From positions 517,080,224 to 517,144,223 of the forward strand of contig NC_092872.1 of assembly GCF_028372415.1 (NCBI RefSeq): a stretch of 64,000 nt of DNA, in the 5' to 3' direction. The first letter of the stretch is position 1. Every line of letters starts with the position of its first letter. Below the pieces are notes generated by a model. That model had not been told where the DNA came from and did not search any database. It saw only the letters and a list, made by a program, of their open reading frames with translations. The translations under genes were made by a program, and so were the position numbers. Of this stretch, positions 43,205 to 55,390 are shown piece after piece. The DNA is from Notamacropus eugenii (taxonomy: Eukaryota > Chordata > Mammalia > Diprotodontia > Macropodidae).

Positions 43205-43400
43205 ATATAAGTAGGTAGCATTGCCATAGTGTTTTAAGGATTATAACAACCCTGTGAAGCAAATGATGATGCAAATACTCTTATCCTCATTTTACAGATG
43301 AGGACACTGAGGCTTATGGGAGTGAAATGACTTTTGACCTCTTAGATCTCCCTATTTCAAATAAAGTGTTCCTTTTCACTACACTATCATATCTTTCATG
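43205..43400 (-). repeat. MIR SINE
   Basis: 'cctcattttacagatgagga' then 'cactgaggcttatgggagtg', inverted MIR core, with 'ataacaaccctgtgaagcaa' upstream. Confidence 0.75.
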
Positions 43401-43639
43401 GTGTACTCTACCAAGTGATTAGAATTCTGGCAGGAGAATTTAACTGGCCTGGCAAAATTTAACTGTTTTGTCAGTAAAGTTTATGCCAACGGCCTTTATG
43501 ATTTAGAATGTGTGCTAATGGGCATTTGAAGGGGAGAGGGTCAGATTTTTTTTTTTGGTGTAAAAAGGGGTAAATACCCATTTAAGTTACCTAAAAGATT
43601 TGTAATAATATAAAGTTTGGTAGTCTGCTCCCTGCCTCC

Positions 43640-43775
43640 CTTCCTTTTACAGAGGAAATAACAGAGTTCCAAAGAGGTTAAATGGCTTGCCTGTGCTTAC
43701 ACAGCAAATACAGCCAGCATTAGGAATTGAGTCATTTTATCTCTAATCCAGTATTCTATCTATTGTGGTTTGAAC
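43640..43775 (-). repeat. MIR SINE fragment
   Basis: 'ccttttacagaggaaataac', 'ggttaaatggcttgcctgtg', 'cttacacagcaaatacagcc'. The remaining intron 2, 43775-44267, is unassigned; a 133-codon frame there runs into exon 3 out of frame and is not a gene. Confidence 0.7.
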
Positions 43776-44267
43776 CAAATTTCTGTATCATAAAGAGACC
43801 CCAGATTGGTTCTCCAGAAATCTTTCTGAAATATAGCACTGAGTTAGATGGTAATTCAGACTCAAGGGGGTCTATATTGTCTTTCTATGAGAACATTTGA
43901 ATAATTTACCAGGTGATATGGGTCAAATGTATTGTTGTATATTAATGGAAACTAAAAGAATTTTTTGTCATTGGATTTTCTCCTCTTTGTTATTCACTGC
44001 TGTTTTCTCTGTTGGTAGAAAGCCCAGTTCCACAAAATCATCAGTTCTTTTCCTGAATTTTCAGAAAGAGAATGGATGTGGAATTTCCCTCATACTACTG
44101 TCTTGGATATTAGTAAACATTAATTCCAGTCTCCTAGAGCATGAGTCTAGTGAAGTAATTTACTTCCCTTACTTTTCCATACATGATCTGTATTACAGTT
44201 ATATGGGAATTGTTTTCCATTTTGTGTATACTAAAGGAAAAACACTGGATTTTTTTCCTCCTTCTAG

Positions 44268-45515
44268 ACCTACACAGGACCTTTTGTTTATTATGTGAAG
44301 TCAACATTGCTAGAAGAAGACATCAGAGTCATCCTGAATTACATGGGCTACGTCCAGGATCTTGGAAGTGCATACAGGCTCAAAGAACTGGTAGAAACTT
44401 TGCAGGTGAAAATGGTCTCTTTTGAGCTTTTTTTGGCCAAAGTAGAGTGTGAGCAGTTGCTTGAGATACACTCCCAGGTGAAGGACAAGGGTTACTCAGA
44501 GCTGGATGTGGTAAATGAGCGTAAGCACAGCAGTGAAGATGTGAGGGGCTGCTCAGATGCCATGAAGAGGCGGGTGGAGTGTAAGGAGAATCTCACTGCT
44601 TCTATGGCACGGATGGCCCTTCAGAAATCAGCCAGTGAGAGAGCAGCAAAAGATTATTTCAAGCCCAAAGTGAATAAGCCTTCCAAGTCTATGGACACTT
44701 ATGATAGTTACTGGGAGAGTAAGAAGCCGCCACTGATGACTTCACTCAGCCTCAGGAAGGAGCCTGCAGTGGTAGATGTGGAAGATGACATCAAAGATGA
44801 AATTATTCGACCATCTCCATCTCTCCTGACCATGTCTAGCTCCCCACGTGGCTGCTCTGATGAATTTGTGCCCCTCTCCTCAAATCCCAATGGCATGTTA
44901 CGAACCATCCCTCCTTATAACACCTATTTTCCCCCTCAAGATGACCTAGACCTTTATACAGATTCAGATTCCAGGGGTACATATAGGAGACCAGATTCTC
45001 TCAAGCCAGATGTGTGGCTATTCCGAAATGACTCCAATCCCTTTTACCATAAGCGTACACATCCCGCCAAAGAGACCGCCTCTTCCAAGTGCCAAAGCTG
45101 TGGCCTCACATGTGGCTCCTCGCTCTGCCAGCGGTGTGAAACTGTACTCACATGTCGGCAGGACTATCCTGTCACCAAACAGAACAGCTTCCCTATAAAA
45201 TCAGGCCCCCATGATGGTTTATCCCATGGGGCTACTCTGAGGGAGAAGTCTCTGTACACGGCACAGACTCAGGGCCCTGAAAGGGCATCTCACCTCCACT
45301 CAAAATCCAAGACTACAGCTGCATCTCGCTGTGGCTTCTGCAATCGGTCAGGGGCCTCTAACACATGTGCAATCTGTTCAAAAGTCTCATGCGATACCTG
45401 CCTCACTGCTTACCACTACGACCCATGCTGCAAAAAGAGTGAGCAACACAAATTCATGCCTAACAGTCAACTCAACTATAAGTCAACTCAGTTCTCCCAT
45501 CTTGTGTATAGATAG
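44268..45515 (+). CDS. SPATA2: SPATA2 coding exon 3 (residues 107-521, stop)
   Basis: After a 'ctccttctag' acceptor the frame continues [20 protein letters not shown] and runs to the stop TAG at 45513-45515. The whole protein is 521 residues (human 520). Residues up to about 230 complete the PUB domain ([20 protein letters not shown]). [10 protein letters not shown] at residues 332-341 is the PUB-interacting motif that binds HOIP (RNF31). From residue 381 a zinc-binding C-terminus follows with CQSCG, CQRC, CGFC and CSKVSCDTC clusters, ending SHLVYR as in human. SPATA2 bridges CYLD to LUBAC at TNF receptor complexes and tunes NF-kB and cell-death signalling. All motifs are intact and it looks functional. 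Confidence 0.98.
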   Translation, partial: TYTGPFVYYVKSTLLEEDIRVILNYMGYVQDLGSAYRLKELVETLQVKMVSFELFLAKVECEQLLEIHSQVKDKGYSELDVVNERKHSSEDVRGCSDAMKRRVECKENLTASMARMALQKSASERAAKDYFKPKVNKPSKSMDTYDSYWESKKPPLMTSLSLRKEPAVVDVEDDIKDEIIRPSPSLLTMSSSPRGCSDEFVPLSSNPNGMLRTIPPYNTYFPPQDDLDLYTDSDSRGTYRRPDSLKPDVWLFRNDSNPFYHKRTHPAKETASSKCQSCGLTCGSSLCQRCETVLTCRQDYPVTKQNSFPIKSGPHDGLSHGATLREKSLYTAQTQGPERASHLHSKSKTTAASRCGFCNRSGASNTCAICSKVSCDTCLTAYHYDPCCKKSEQHKFMPNSQLNYKSTQFSHLVYR

Positions 45516-46372
45516 ACTTGAACTCTTAAATTCTACACAAAGGGCTAAAACTATACTTTGTGACTTCCTTGGCGAAGTCTTACACTGACCTCGGAAGTGG
45601 AGTTATGCTGACCTATGAGGAATGACATTTCACCCCTCTGTTGTCGGTGTTTTTGTGTCCTCATCCATGCTATACACACCTTGGGATCCACACTGCTGTC
45701 AGATCTGTCCAGCAATGGATGCTTTGTGATTCAGTGAGGGGGAGAGAACCAACTAAGCTTCCTTTCCATTTTGGCACTTGGGTTTGCTAGTCCTCTTGTG
45801 TGCACCCCACTCCCACCCCTGCCCAGTTTTGTTTTTTAAAGGAGTTTTAATACCTGGGGTTTTCAGATGACACCCCAGCTGCCCCACTGATGAGCTGCAG
45901 TGGGCTCGGGAGGGATAGCCATGAAGATTCATGGTTCCCATTTCAGGGAATAGTGAAAGGTTTTTGAAAGAGCATTCTTTCACAGCAGTATCTCCTAGGA
46001 GTCCTATTGCTGCCCACAGAAGTTTATCTCAAAGTGCTTCCTGAAATATCCAACCACCTCTCCCCACCCCCCTCCACATTTAGCTATTGTTTTAAATAAT
46101 CACCAAGATCCTTGAGTGGGCTCTCCAGTGCCCCCTCATATTTGGCTCACTAGGTTTCAAAGTTCGAACAGGAGACAGTCATGCTTGATTTTCCTCTAGT
46201 GTACTGTACAGTATTAGTGCACTTGTTGACATGATATTTTCATTGCAGCCATCCAAAAGAGGCTTGATTTTAATTCCTTTCTGTTGCACACGTATTGATT
46301 CCCTTCTTTGTACTGTAAATAGGTGACCTGAAAAATTTTATTTTTTAATAAATATATCCCTTGTTGTGTGCT
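45516..46372 (+). other. SPATA2: SPATA2 3'UTR to the proximal poly(A) site
   Basis: It follows the stop codon with no recognised transposon. Lack of repeats and the AATAAA at 46347 support a 3'UTR of about 0.86 kb. Longer forms are possible. Confidence 0.7.
46347..46352 (+). terminator. SPATA2: SPATA2 poly(A) signal AATAAA
   Basis: 'ttttttaataaatatatccc' followed within about 20 bases by GT-rich 'ttgttgtgtgctt', a typical cleavage context. Confidence 0.7.
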
Positions 46373-47930
46373 TAAAAGTGGTAAAAAATCATTATCTGCC
46401 TATTTATAATTTCTCCCTGGGTTTTCTTGTTTGTTTTCATCTTGGAGGGTGGAAATGGAGGCTCTTGTGTTGCAAAAATGTTGTTTGCATTTAGTACTTT
46501 TTTCCTCATGTTCCCCGGGTGAAGTTGTTAGAAGTGGGAAGAAATATTGAAGATGGGTTCCTTTTTTGAGTCAGTAGAGGTAACTAAGCTGTTGTCTTCC
46601 CTTTTAGAATATATATATATACCGTGTACCTATAGATACCTACCTCCCATTTGCACTTCTTGGGGGTTAGTACAGACTTGGCAGTGAGACTCTGCCCCTG
46701 TAGACTGTAGTACTACCCTCATAAATTTAGAGGCCACACTAAGGGCCTTCTCAGGACTTCACTATTCCCCTATGGTCTCTGGCACAAAAGTTGGACCTGA
46801 CCCTCCTAATTGTCCAGATCTTGTTTCTAAAGGAAATGTAACTTAGTGTTTCCTTTTAATTCACTCTCTCCCTGCTCTTCCCCACCCTCCCATACCTTTA
46901 TCCTCAGTTTTCAAAATGTGAAAGTTTGAGATATTTTTGCACTTAAAATGGCCAGAAACTGATTGCTTATTTTTATGTATGCTTGGCCTGTCCTGAAAAC
47001 TCCCTCCAAACTGAAGGTCACCTTTGACTCCTGACTCATGCAATGAATTACCAACCAACTCACCTTTAAATTTTGCTTTGAGGTGAGAAGGGAATGGGGG
47101 AGAAGAGTAAGAAATTCTAAATAGTCTATTTATGAACATGCAAAATTACTTTAGCCATAAGTCTGTCAAATGTACAAATCTTTTGGGATCTTACCAAATG
47201 TATTTCTAAGAGCAAAGCAAAAAAGAAATGTTTGGCTTTAATTAAAAAAAAAAAATGGGAGGGGAGGGAACAAATCTGAATTTGGCTGCAGATGGTGGTC
47301 ATTGTTAAACTTACTGACTTCCAGGCTCAGCTGAATGATTTTTTTTCCTAATTGTCTGACTTTTTAAAATCACTATCTCTTTCTATATATATACATACAC
47401 ACATATATCTGATAGATCATGTGTAGATAACACTGTATATAAAGCTGAATTTTAAAGAATTTCACTACTGAGATTAGCTACTTCATTCTGGAGTATCATG
47501 CCTATCCTATTTCTGAGGTCTTTAGTTCTCTTGTCCCTTGTCCAGATTGCCTACTGCAAATTTGCTAACAAACTGTGAACTTTAGCCCGGATGACTGCAT
47601 TAATAAATCTGGTGTACAGTACATATTGTCATGGAAATACTGTTGTTCAAAACTATTGAAATGCAAGTGCTCTGACCATGCACTCTCTTGGTGTGTATCT
47701 TATTGTACCAGGTTGCTGTGATTGAGACAGTAAAAGTATATCTGACTTTTAAATGGAGGTGTTTTGCATTTGATTTCTACCAAGAGAGGTGAAGTGATGA
47801 TAGATGATTTTAAAAATAAAATGTCTTCCACTTGTTAATGGAGGTTTCCCTCCCTCCTTTTTGGCTGTGTTTTTTTTTTTTTTTGAGGGGGTTGGGAGAG
47901 ATTTCTCAAGTTTAGATGTAGTTATAAAAT
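46373..47930 (+). other. Repeat-poor stretch after SPATA2, possible distal 3'UTR
   Basis: About 1.5 kb without a recognised transposon. Further AATAAA-type signals occur at about 47601 ('attaataaatctgg') and 47815 ('aaaaataaaatgtc'). It may be an extended SPATA2 3'UTR. Small AT repeats are near 46607 and 47385. No coding frame was recognised. Confidence 0.4.
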
Positions 47931-49190
47931 CCCAGGGTACTATAAATCAGTTTAACAGGTATTTATTTATAGTCCAGGTAGGAGCTAGGGATATAAGGGC
48001 AAAAGCTTAAACAGTTCTGCTTCTACAAAGCTCATATTCTTTTGGGGGAAATAACACATAAACATAAATATAAAATATATGCAGATTGAATTAATTGGGG
48101 GAGTGGCAAAAGAACACTAATAGGGTGGGGGATCAGGAAATGCCTTTTATAGAAGCTAGGGCTTCCAAGAGGCAGATGAAGAGGTAGTACATCCCAGCAT
48201 CAAGGGACAGCTTGTGCAAAGGCACAGAGACACCAGATGGAATGCTGCTTATGGGGATCAGCAAATACCCTAGCTTGGCAGGATCATATAATTCAAAGGG
48301 AGTGTGGTGGCAGAGGAAATGCTGGACTTGTGGTCAGGAAGACGTGGGTTCAAATCTCATTAATCCTTTGCCTCAGCTCACTGTAAAAGGGCGGGTGGGG
48401 GAGGGTTGGACTTGGTCCCTTCCAGCTTTAAATCTGTACCTATGATGAGGGGAGAAGGAATGTGAAATCTGTTTGGAAAGCTAAATTAGAACCATGTTGG
48501 TTTTACATGCTATACAGGAAAGCAATAGGGAACTATAGATGCTTCTTGAGCAAGGAAGTGACATGGTCAGACCTATGTTTTAACAATTATTAGTTTGAGG
48601 AAGAGAGAATTGAAGAGAGAGGTGGCTGTGTGAAGGAAAGAAAGTGATGGATGAGAGAGAGAGGGGTGGTGGAAGTAGAATTAAAAAGACTTGGCAAATG
48701 GTGGGATTTAGAGTGAAGTAGAGTGCAGAGTAAAGAACTGACTTGAGTGATTATCTGGATAGAAACAAGGATGCTAAATCAGTCCTCCCTAGGATGATGA
48801 GCAAGCTGGGGCTCTACTAGTTCTGTGGGAAAAGGAGAATATTAAACTCAGTTTTGGATGTTTAAGACTCATAGGGGACATGCAAGTGGAGATGCAACTG
48901 GCAGTTGGGAGATGGAGGGCTGAAGTTTTGGGAACCATATGGGCTGAATATGAAGATTTGGAAGCCATTTGCATAATATTATGGTTGAACCTGTAGGAGC
49001 TGATGAAGTTGGTAGAAAAAGAAAAGGGCTCAGAATGAGCCCGGGGTACCCCCTCATAGTGGGGTAGGACATGGATGATAATCTTACAAAGGAGATTGAG
49101 AAGTGCAAGTAGAAGAACCAGAGAATGTCTTGAAAATCCACAGAGGAAAGTATCTGGGATGAGAAGGCAGTCTACAGTGTCAAAACTGCA
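47930..49190 (-). mobile_element. L2 LINE with a MIR insertion
   Basis: Inverted L2: 'aaagctcatattcttttggg', 'aggaaatgccttttatagaa', 'ggaagtgacatggtcagacc', 'cagttttggatgtttaagac'. A forward MIR at about 48290-48450 ('gaagacgtgggttcaaatct') splits it. Confidence 0.8.
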
Positions 49191-49194
49191 AGTT

Positions 49195-49450
49195 GGTGGT
49201 GGTTTCAGTCCTTTTCAGTTGTGTCTGACTCTCCATGACCCTAGTTGGAGTTTTCCTGGCAAAGACACTGGAGTGGTTTGTCATTTCTCCAGCTCATTTT
49301 ATAGATAAGGAACTGAGGCAGACAGGGTTAAGTGACGTGCCCAGGGTCACATGACTAGTAAACAGCTGAGGGTAGATGTGAACTCAGGAAAATGAGTCCT
49401 TCCTGATTTCAGGCCCAGCACTCAGGCCACTGCCCACCTAGCTGCTCCAA
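49195..49450 (-). repeat. Marsupial RTE/tRNA-like SINE
   Basis: 'ttcagttgtgtctgactctc', 'gttttcctggcaaagacact', 'ggttaagtgacgtgcccagg', 'caggcccagcactcaggcca', 'gcccacctagctgctcc'. The same family is at 62430. Confidence 0.88.
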
Positions 49451-49689
49451 CGCTACACAGACTGAGAAAAATGAGGCCTGAGAAAATAATGTTTTTAACA
49501 GGAAAGGCCTGGATACCTAGGATCAGAGAAAATGGCCTGCCCAGGCTGGTGGCAGCACTGGGTTAATGCCTGCCTACCTCAAGTTGAGGTTATTAACACC
49601 ATGGATGTGTGAAGGTCTTTGGAAAAAAAAAAGATAAATGTGATATTGTTGCTAATAAGTCTTGTAAAACCATACAAAAAATCTGAGCT

Positions 49690-50330
49690 GGAAGGGATTT
49701 TTAGAAACCACTTTTTCTTAAAAATATTTTTGATTTCATTTTTGCATCACTCACTTTCCAATCACTACCTTCTCCCAAAAGAGAACTTCTCTCATAAATT
49801 AATAAAAACAATGCACTGCCTATATCTGAAAATATATGTTGTACTCAGTGAAAGAGGGTAGGAGTTCTTTACCATCAGACCTCTGAAGTCACATTCAACA
49901 CTGCAATGATCAGAGTTCTGAGGTTTTTCAGTATCTACTATTGTGGTTATCTTGTAAATTATCCTCTTGGTTCTGTTTATTTTGCTCTGCTCTGTTCATC
50001 TGTTCATACAGTTGCCTTCCCAATGTTCTCTGAATTCTTTACATTCATCATTTCTCATCGTGCAATAATCCATCATACTTATACCATGATTTGTTTAGCC
50101 ACTCCCCAATTAATGGGAACCTACTGCCTTCCTTCCTGTTATAAAATGTTTTATACACCTGGGACCTTTCCCTACAATTTGTCTCTCTAGGCTACATGCC
50201 TATTAATAGTAGTAGTACTGATGGGTCAGTGGGTATTTTTGTTTTGCAGTGTTTTAAAAGTATAATTCTAAATTCATTTTCCAAATTGGTTGGATCAATT
50301 CACCCTGCGAAACCATCTTATGTAACTCCC
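49690..50330 (-). mobile_element. L1 ORF2-end / 3'UTR fragment
   Basis: Plus-strand 'catcatacttataccatgat', 'ttgtttagccactccccaat', 'taatgggaacctactgcctt' is the inverse of the conserved L1 ORF2 end (compare the forward copy at 56519). Confidence 0.75.
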
Positions 50331-50465
50331 TCATTTTACTGATGAGGAAGCCAAGGTCCAGAAAGGATAAGTGATTTGCCTAACTTCACCTATTAAATTA
50401 TTAGCAGGGCCCTTCAGTGAGATCCAAATCTCCAAACTCCCAGCCCAATAATCTTTCCCCTCAAC
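50330..50465 (-). repeat. MIR SINE fragment
   Basis: 'ctcattttactgatgaggaa', 'gccaaggtccagaaaggata', 'ccaataatctttcccctcaa'. The following 50465-50960 is unassigned. Confidence 0.7.
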
Positions 50466-50959
50466 TATGTTGTTGCCTCTCTTTTCAGTGTCCAGTCCTC
50501 TGCCTCCATCCCTCTCAGTGATATACTAGACATCTTTAGCTCTTCCCCCTGGATGGGACTTCCCCTGAGCCAGCCTAGTCTTTCCTAGGACCATAATCTT
50601 GCTGTGGATTTAACAGTTCTATAGGCAGCCTTTGTTCATGCAGCCCAGTAAGCCAGCTTCAAACAAGACTTGCTTTGGGAATCTGTGATGGAGAGCCCAG
50701 CAGAGTTCATTGTTATACTGTTATACTGGATTTCATGGCATGGCTGTAGTTGGATACACAGTGGATTGTGGATGCCTCTGCACCAGTTCAAGAGCAGATT
50801 GCTTAGTTTACATGTTTGACATCTCAAAAAACACTAAAGGACCTGCATATTTAAACACTAGGGATTCAACAGCATAACATTTAACTGCTCTGCCAGCTCA
50901 TCTTTTCTGCCATCTGTGAACTACATAGTAATGTTGTATGAGCAAGTATTTTGGGATTT

Positions 50960-51190
50960 TTAAGTTGAAAAGACCCAGGCTCAAATCCTGACTCTTCTAC
51001 ACTACCAACTGTGACACAGAGCAAATCACTTCTGAGCCTGTTTCCTCACATGTGAAATAAATGGATTGAGTTGGGTAACCTCTAAAGTTCCTGCTTTTAT
51101 TGGCTGTGTGGCCCTAGGGAAGTCATTTTGCCTTTTTGAGACTATTTCCTCATCTGTAAAATGGGACTTTTAGAAATAATGTAGTCAGCC
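50960..51190 (+). repeat. MIR SINEs, two partial copies
   Basis: 'caggctcaaatcctgactct' with 'ctgtttcctcacatgtgaaa', then 'ggctgtgtggccctagggaa' with 'tttcctcatctgtaaaatgg'. Confidence 0.75.
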
Positions 51191-51239
51191 CTTTTGAAGA
51201 AATGGCACATCACCTTGAGCTTCCTCCCTTTTCCCTTTT

Positions 51240-51680
51240 TAAAAAACTATTGATATAGTTTCTTCTTATATTGTCTAAATTTCTTCCAGTATTCTCCCCC
51301 TTCCATTCCCAAAAAAGCCATCACATATAATGGTATTTTTAAGAGACAGGAAGAGGAAAACATCAGGAAAACAGTAATATCAAAAAAGAGTGAAGATAAA
51401 TGCAGTGTTGCACCCCTGTGAACTCCCCACCTCTGCAAAGGAGTGAGAAGAGTTTGTTGTTTCATAGCTCTTCTTTGGGATCAAGCTTGTTCTTTGTAAT
51501 TTTGCAACGTTCACTTTACATTGTTTCACGATGGTGGGTAGCTCTTTCCTTTACATTGTTGTAGTCACTGTGCATATTGTTTTCTTGGCCCTGCTTACTT
51601 CACTCTTCATCAGTTCATTTAAATCTTTCCATGCTTTTCTGTATTCATCCTGCTGTCTTTTTCCTATTTAAATCTTGCCT
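51240..51680 (-). mobile_element. L1 ORF2-end / 3'UTR fragment
   Basis: 'ggccctgcttacttcactct', 'tcatcagttcatttaaatct', 'ttccatgcttttctgtattc' is the inverse of the L1 ORF2 end. The right boundary is uncertain. Confidence 0.6.
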
Positions 51681-51892
51681 TTCCTCCCCCTTTTCAGCTG
51701 CTATTACACGGCTGGTTGTCTTCTTATGGGAAGCATGAAGTTGTCTGTAATATGGGGCACCTTCCCAACTATGGCAGCTCAAAATCTAGTCAAATCATAT
51801 GGGGAAAGAACCGTTTTAAGGGTAAGGAAACTTGTAGTCAAGGTCCTGTCAACAGAAGGCCTCTGGTACAATGCAGCTTTATAACCAGGCTG

Positions 51893-52230
51893 TGTTTTGT
51901 TCTTCATTCTCAAAGAAGACCATGACATCAGGGAGATGATGACATGACTTGCCATTGACTTTGATTTGAGTGAGGGGGGGCTGTGCAAAGTCACCAGCCT
52001 CACTTTCTCCTCCAGAGCTATCTGGGTCCAGTGGCCAGATATGGATCAGGATGACTGGAGATGGTCCAGGATGCAGTGGCAGACCTTGAGCCTTTTAAGC
52101 TAAGTCTTTTCAAGTTCTAATTTGATGGAGGCAAAGCCCATTCAGTGAATAGACCTCTTTTAGAAGCAAGTCAAGGGATGGACCCTTAAATCAAACTGGG
52201 AGGGGAAGACCCTCAGGGTTGCTGGCCAAA
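51893..52230 (+). repeat. Marsupial RTE-derived SINE
   Basis: 'ttctcaaagaagaccatgac', 'atcagggagatgatgacatg', 'gagctatctgggtccagtgg', 'gactggagatggtccaggat', then 'gcccattcagtgaatagacc'. Same family as 28245 and the left part of 36653. Confidence 0.9.
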
Positions 52231-53370
52231 AGAGAAACTGTTAGTATTTATATTCTCTCTCAGCCAAGATGTCCCCAAAAAATAACCATTAAGTGGTGTT
52301 AGGGCAGGGACCTATTGTCCAATTCATGAGATTCAGTGAACTGTGTTTAAGGCTTGGTCTTAGTAAACCCCAAGTTTACTAGCTGGCTTTTGGCCATGGG
52401 GAGAACTGCAGGGGAGGGAGGGAGACATTTTATAAACCTTAAAAGTTATATATAAATGTTAACATGCTACACAGGTGGGTTAAAACACATTAGCTTATGG
52501 CTGTTGTGGGTCTCCATGGTCTGCATTGGCATGTCACTGTAGAAAATAACAAAGAAGTACCAAAGTTGCACAATCCAAATGGGGAATGTTTGAATCTCTG
52601 GGTGACAAAGGTAAATACTTGGCCAATGGCTTGCAAAATCACCTGTGCATTAAAATCCAGTAATGTGTCTTAGAGTTTGCCAACATTCATTTTTATTTCA
52701 AAATAAATAACCAGGCTCCTTCACCATTGTTTCCTATATATTTCTGCAACACAATGTGCCAAGATTTATGCATAGAAAAATTCCAGCATAGTGGTTATGC
52801 ACCTATATATATATTTATCCAACTTTCTTCCCATTTCAATCCCAGTGTCACAAATAAGCAATAAACAGACTGACAGTTTTACAGAAATAAGCTACTAACA
52901 ACAAACAAACAAAACCTATCACAGCTTATTTATTTGGAGGGAGGGAAGAAAAATATGAGAAAAAAAACCATAACCTTTACTTGTTTCCACAGCCTTGTTT
53001 AAAATGCCTTACAGAATTAATAAGTGAACTAACCCACCTGCCTCCCTCCCCTGCACACTTAGAAAGCAAAGGACTAAAAAATAATAATAATCAAATCCCA
53101 GGGGAATCTAGCAGCCCTGGGTGCAGCAATGAAAACTTTGCAAAAGCTGTCATGTGGACATGTTAAAATTACTTTGGTATCAGCAACAAACCAATCCAAA
53201 TAAGCAGATGGCAGCAAAGTGGTGAAGCCCCCTCCCCCATCATCAGAGCATTGCCTTCGGTGCCCAGGAGGGCAAGAAGGCTAAAGTGCACATTTCTTTG
53301 CATGTGAAATAATGCAGGAAGGAATTTGACATTTCATGCATTTGCTTTGCAGCTACCCATCTTGATCTTA
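52230..53370. other. Unassigned intergenic stretch
   Basis: About 1.1 kb between convergent SPATA2 and SLC9A8 with no recognised repeat or coding frame. It may include the far end of the SLC9A8 3'UTR; a minus-strand AATAAA candidate is at about 52692. Confidence 0.35.
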
Positions 53371-53480
53371 TTGCCTTACTAGACTATAAGTTTCATGAGG
53401 GTCAGGACAACAACTTACCAAATGTCATCCTTCCCTAGCGTCATGTCAGTGTAACACTGTACAAAGCAAGCTTTTAACAA
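53370..53480 (+). repeat. L2/MIR 3'-tail fragment
   Basis: 'ctagactataagtttcatga', 'gggtcaggacaacaacttac', then 'gcttttaacaaatggctgtt' match the shared L2/MIR3 3' tail. Confidence 0.6.
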
Positions 53481-55140
53481 ATGGCTGTTCAGTGTTTTCT
53501 TTGTTGAATTCAGTTAAGTGACTTTTGTGAGATGTATACACCTCAAAGGCGATAACTAATTGGCTGCATTTTTTTTCCACTGTTACCTCCTTGGTCTGTC
53601 ATTCACCTTTCCCTATGAACGTGGAAGACAGACCATGTCTGACCCAGGCTGGCACCCTGTGAAATGGAATCTGCTACTGGAGCAGCTCTGCAAGTGGCTG
53701 TCAGACAAGGCCACAGCAACTAATGGATGCAAGGCCTGGGGACAAGGGCAGACTTTCTTTCCACTTCTCTCTGCGAAGCCACAGCTGGCAAACAGGAGAG
53801 AGGGGATGGGCCAAAACTGGGGAAAGCCTCACTCACCTAAACCTCCATCCACCATCACATCATAAACTCAAAGAAGAGGATATTTTTTTTTCAGTTCTTC
53901 TTCATGCTTTATACAAGTTGTTATATTTGTGCTTTTTCCCATTTCTGAGTGATATCACTCAACTCAAAGGTACAGGCCACTAGATTCAAGAAACTAGCAT
54001 TAGTTATTGGTTAAGAAAAAAAAATCCATTTAGCAGTTTTCTATATTGAGGGCTGGCTAATGGTGATCTGGTCTTGCATAACACTCCATTAATATTATTT
54101 ATAGTGAAATTTTCCTACTCATGTAGCTAATATTACTTTCTTAAGTCATTCCCCTTCTATAAGCTTTAATTCTTCCTCTGTAAATGAAGCAATAAAAAAG
54201 ATGATCTTGAAGGTTGTTTCTAGTTCTGGAAATCCTATGAAAAAGACTTTCCAATTTTTAACTTCTCTCAGTTTCTTAAAAATGTTCAGTCTTCTGTTTT
54301 ATAGCTATCCTGCTAGCAGTACATGAAATATAAATAAATCAATTAAGAAATGTTCCATTCAGATGCATATTTTAACATCTCCAATGCATTAATCTCAAGA
54401 GAATTGCTTTCTGCATATTTTTGGTTCTACAGAAATATAATTTTTTAAAATCCACTAAAAAATTTTCAGTTTCCTTTTATGTATGTAAGAAAATTCATTT
54501 GCTTCAAATAACTCACTAGGCACAATCAATCATTGCTTGAACTCCACTTCAAGTGCAGGTCATAGTTGCACTCAATCTGCATTACTCCAGCAGAGGGCAG
54601 GAAAGCTCCACTGGTGTTATATACAGGTATAATCCTAGCTTTTAACAAAGCCTGCCTCTCAATGAGCAGACAAATAAAAGGCTTTTATAACCTCTCCATA
54701 GGGCTTTACGTAAATGAATTTGCTCCAATATAATTTCCATTTCACAAACCGGAAAGGAAAAATATAGAATGGTTCAGTTAAGGAATAGAGTTCTGGTGAT
54801 TAAGGCAGGATTAGAAGGGAAACATTGCTATGTCCTGGTATGTGTGTAGTTCTGATGATAATCACTGAACAATCAAATCTTTGTTTTTAAATGTTGCTAT
54901 TTCCCATACACTTCAAAAAGAATACATAATCAATAATTTTGGTAAGCTTTCAAATTCAGCTAAATTCAGGGCTCAGGCAAATTCTGGGAGAAAATTTAAA
55001 GGACAAATCAGAGCCAGAAGGCTTAATGGATGTACCTTGACATTGTTTCTATGGATGGAAGTGGAGGTGGAGGACAAGTGCTTTAGGGACCAGGATCTCT
55101 GCTTGTTAGGACCCTTCTATTATGTACCATAGTTACACAG
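53480..55140. other. Repeat-poor intergenic or SLC9A8 3' region
   Basis: No transposon or gene recognised. A frame of about 101 codons at 53560-53865 has no known domain. It contains the CTCF-type motif at 54587. Confidence 0.35.
54587..54600 (+). promoter_or_regulatory. CTCF-type motif
   Basis: CCAGCAGAGGGCAG fits the CTCF core pattern CCASYAGRKGGCRS at every position. It lies between the convergent ends of SPATA2 and SLC9A8. Motif match only; such sites also occur by chance. Confidence 0.45.
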
Positions 55141-55390
55141 AGGCATTTAGTATAGTGGGTGGATGGCTATACTTGGAAGCCCTGGGTTTCAATCCCACTT
55201 CTAATACTTATGAGCTGTGTGACCATGGGCAAGTCACAAATAAAACCTCTCTGAGTTTTAGTTTCCTCATCTGTAGAAAAACAATAGCTACCTACCTTTA
55301 CAGGATGTGGTGAGACTCAAGATAATGTATGTAAAGCACTTTGCTAACTTGTAAGCATTATATAAATGTCAGCCAGCATTATTATTAGAA
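55140..55390 (+). repeat. THER1-type SINE
   Basis: 'catttagtatagtgggtgga', 'ggaagccctgggtttcaatc', 'gagctgtgtgaccatgggca', 'agtttcctcatctgtagaaa', then 'gtaaagcactttgctaactt' and 'gcattatataaatgtcagcc'. Complete with its tail. The stretch 55390-56519 after it is unassigned. Confidence 0.85.

Noticed and set aside
43897-44298. 133-codon frame at the end of SPATA2 intron 2
   Set aside because: It crosses the real acceptor at 44267 out of the SPATA2 frame and resembles no protein.
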